The notes beneath the pieces were generated by a model that was not told where the DNA came from, did no database searches, and saw nothing but the letters and a program-made list of their open reading frames with translations. A stretch of DNA of 64,000 nt from Saccopteryx bilineata (taxonomy: Eukaryota > Chordata > Mammalia > Chiroptera > Emballonuridae): positions 202,026,276 through 202,090,275 of the forward strand of contig NC_089492.1 in assembly GCF_036850765.1 (NCBI RefSeq), read 5' to 3'. How positions within the stretch are numbered: position 1 is the stretch's first letter; every line of letters starts with the position of its first letter. The position numbers were made by a program, and so were the translations under genes. This document shows, one piece after another, positions 63,970 through 64,000 of the stretch.

Positions 63970-64000
63970 TGATTGGGACTTTTTAAAAATAAAATGTACG

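Noticed and set aside
1..64000. CRISPR arrays, bacterial operons, integrons or phage
   Set aside because: Direct repeats seen are SINE-internal units, microsatellites or TSDs; there are no regularly spaced repeats with unique spacers, and the sequence is clearly mammalian.

Overview
The window is repeat-dense mammalian nuclear DNA, almost certainly from a bat. The main reason is its tRNA-derived SINEs. One family starts GGCCCTGGCCGGTTGGCTCA and matches the chiropteran VES SINE; three relatives share its style. A second sign is the abundance of fairly young DNA transposons (hAT and Tc1/mariner) next to L1, MIR, L2 and Tigger remnants of general eutherian type. I lean to an emballonurid or other yangochiropteran bat, but the family assignment is tentative. 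I use four SINE labels: SINE-A (starts GCCTGACCAGGCGGTGGCG, about 330 bp), SINE-B (starts GCCTGACCTGTGGTGGCG, about 190 bp), SINE-V (VES-like, about 380 bp) and SINE-M (starts GCCCTGGCTGGATAGCTCAG, about 170 bp, older).

Host gene content is minimal. One CpG island (about 52.96-53.96 kb) holds a likely alternative first coding exon on the minus strand. Its ten codons (MLGVAAGMTN), phase-2 donor and position fit an alternative N-terminus of LIMS1 (PINCH1), as far as I remember that isoform. If so, positions 1 to about 53.2 kb are its first intron and 54-64 kb is upstream flank. No other convincing host exon was found.

Layout. 1-18 kb: intron-like DNA with L1 3' ends, SINEs, a Tigger fossil, a hAT MITE, L2 and MIR. 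18-32.4 kb: a field of antisense endogenous retrovirus (ERV) pieces, with two gag copies and their short LTRs, a tandem cluster of a longer LTR, and one pol region (protease, RT, RNase H). RT is split by a mariner element, which is itself split by a nearly intact hAT transposon and by a small poly(A) retrocopy. 32.4-45.6 kb: L1 ORF2 and many SINEs. 45.7-52.9 kb: a fossil Charlie-like hAT split by about 5 kb of later insertions (L1, three mariner-type elements, two more hATs, SINEs). 53-54 kb: the CpG island. 55.7-63.2 kb: a plus-strand class II (betaretrovirus-like) provirus with two LTRs and a tRNA-Lys-type primer site. It was inserted into a SINE-A and has lost RT and most of env. It carries a class I (gammaretrovirus-like) gag-protease-LTR block between integrase and the env remnant.

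All viral and transposon genes seen are broken by stops, frameshifts, deletions or insertions. I see no CRISPR array, operon, rRNA or functional tRNA gene. The story here is layered mobile-element history around one host promoter, not a new multi-gene system.
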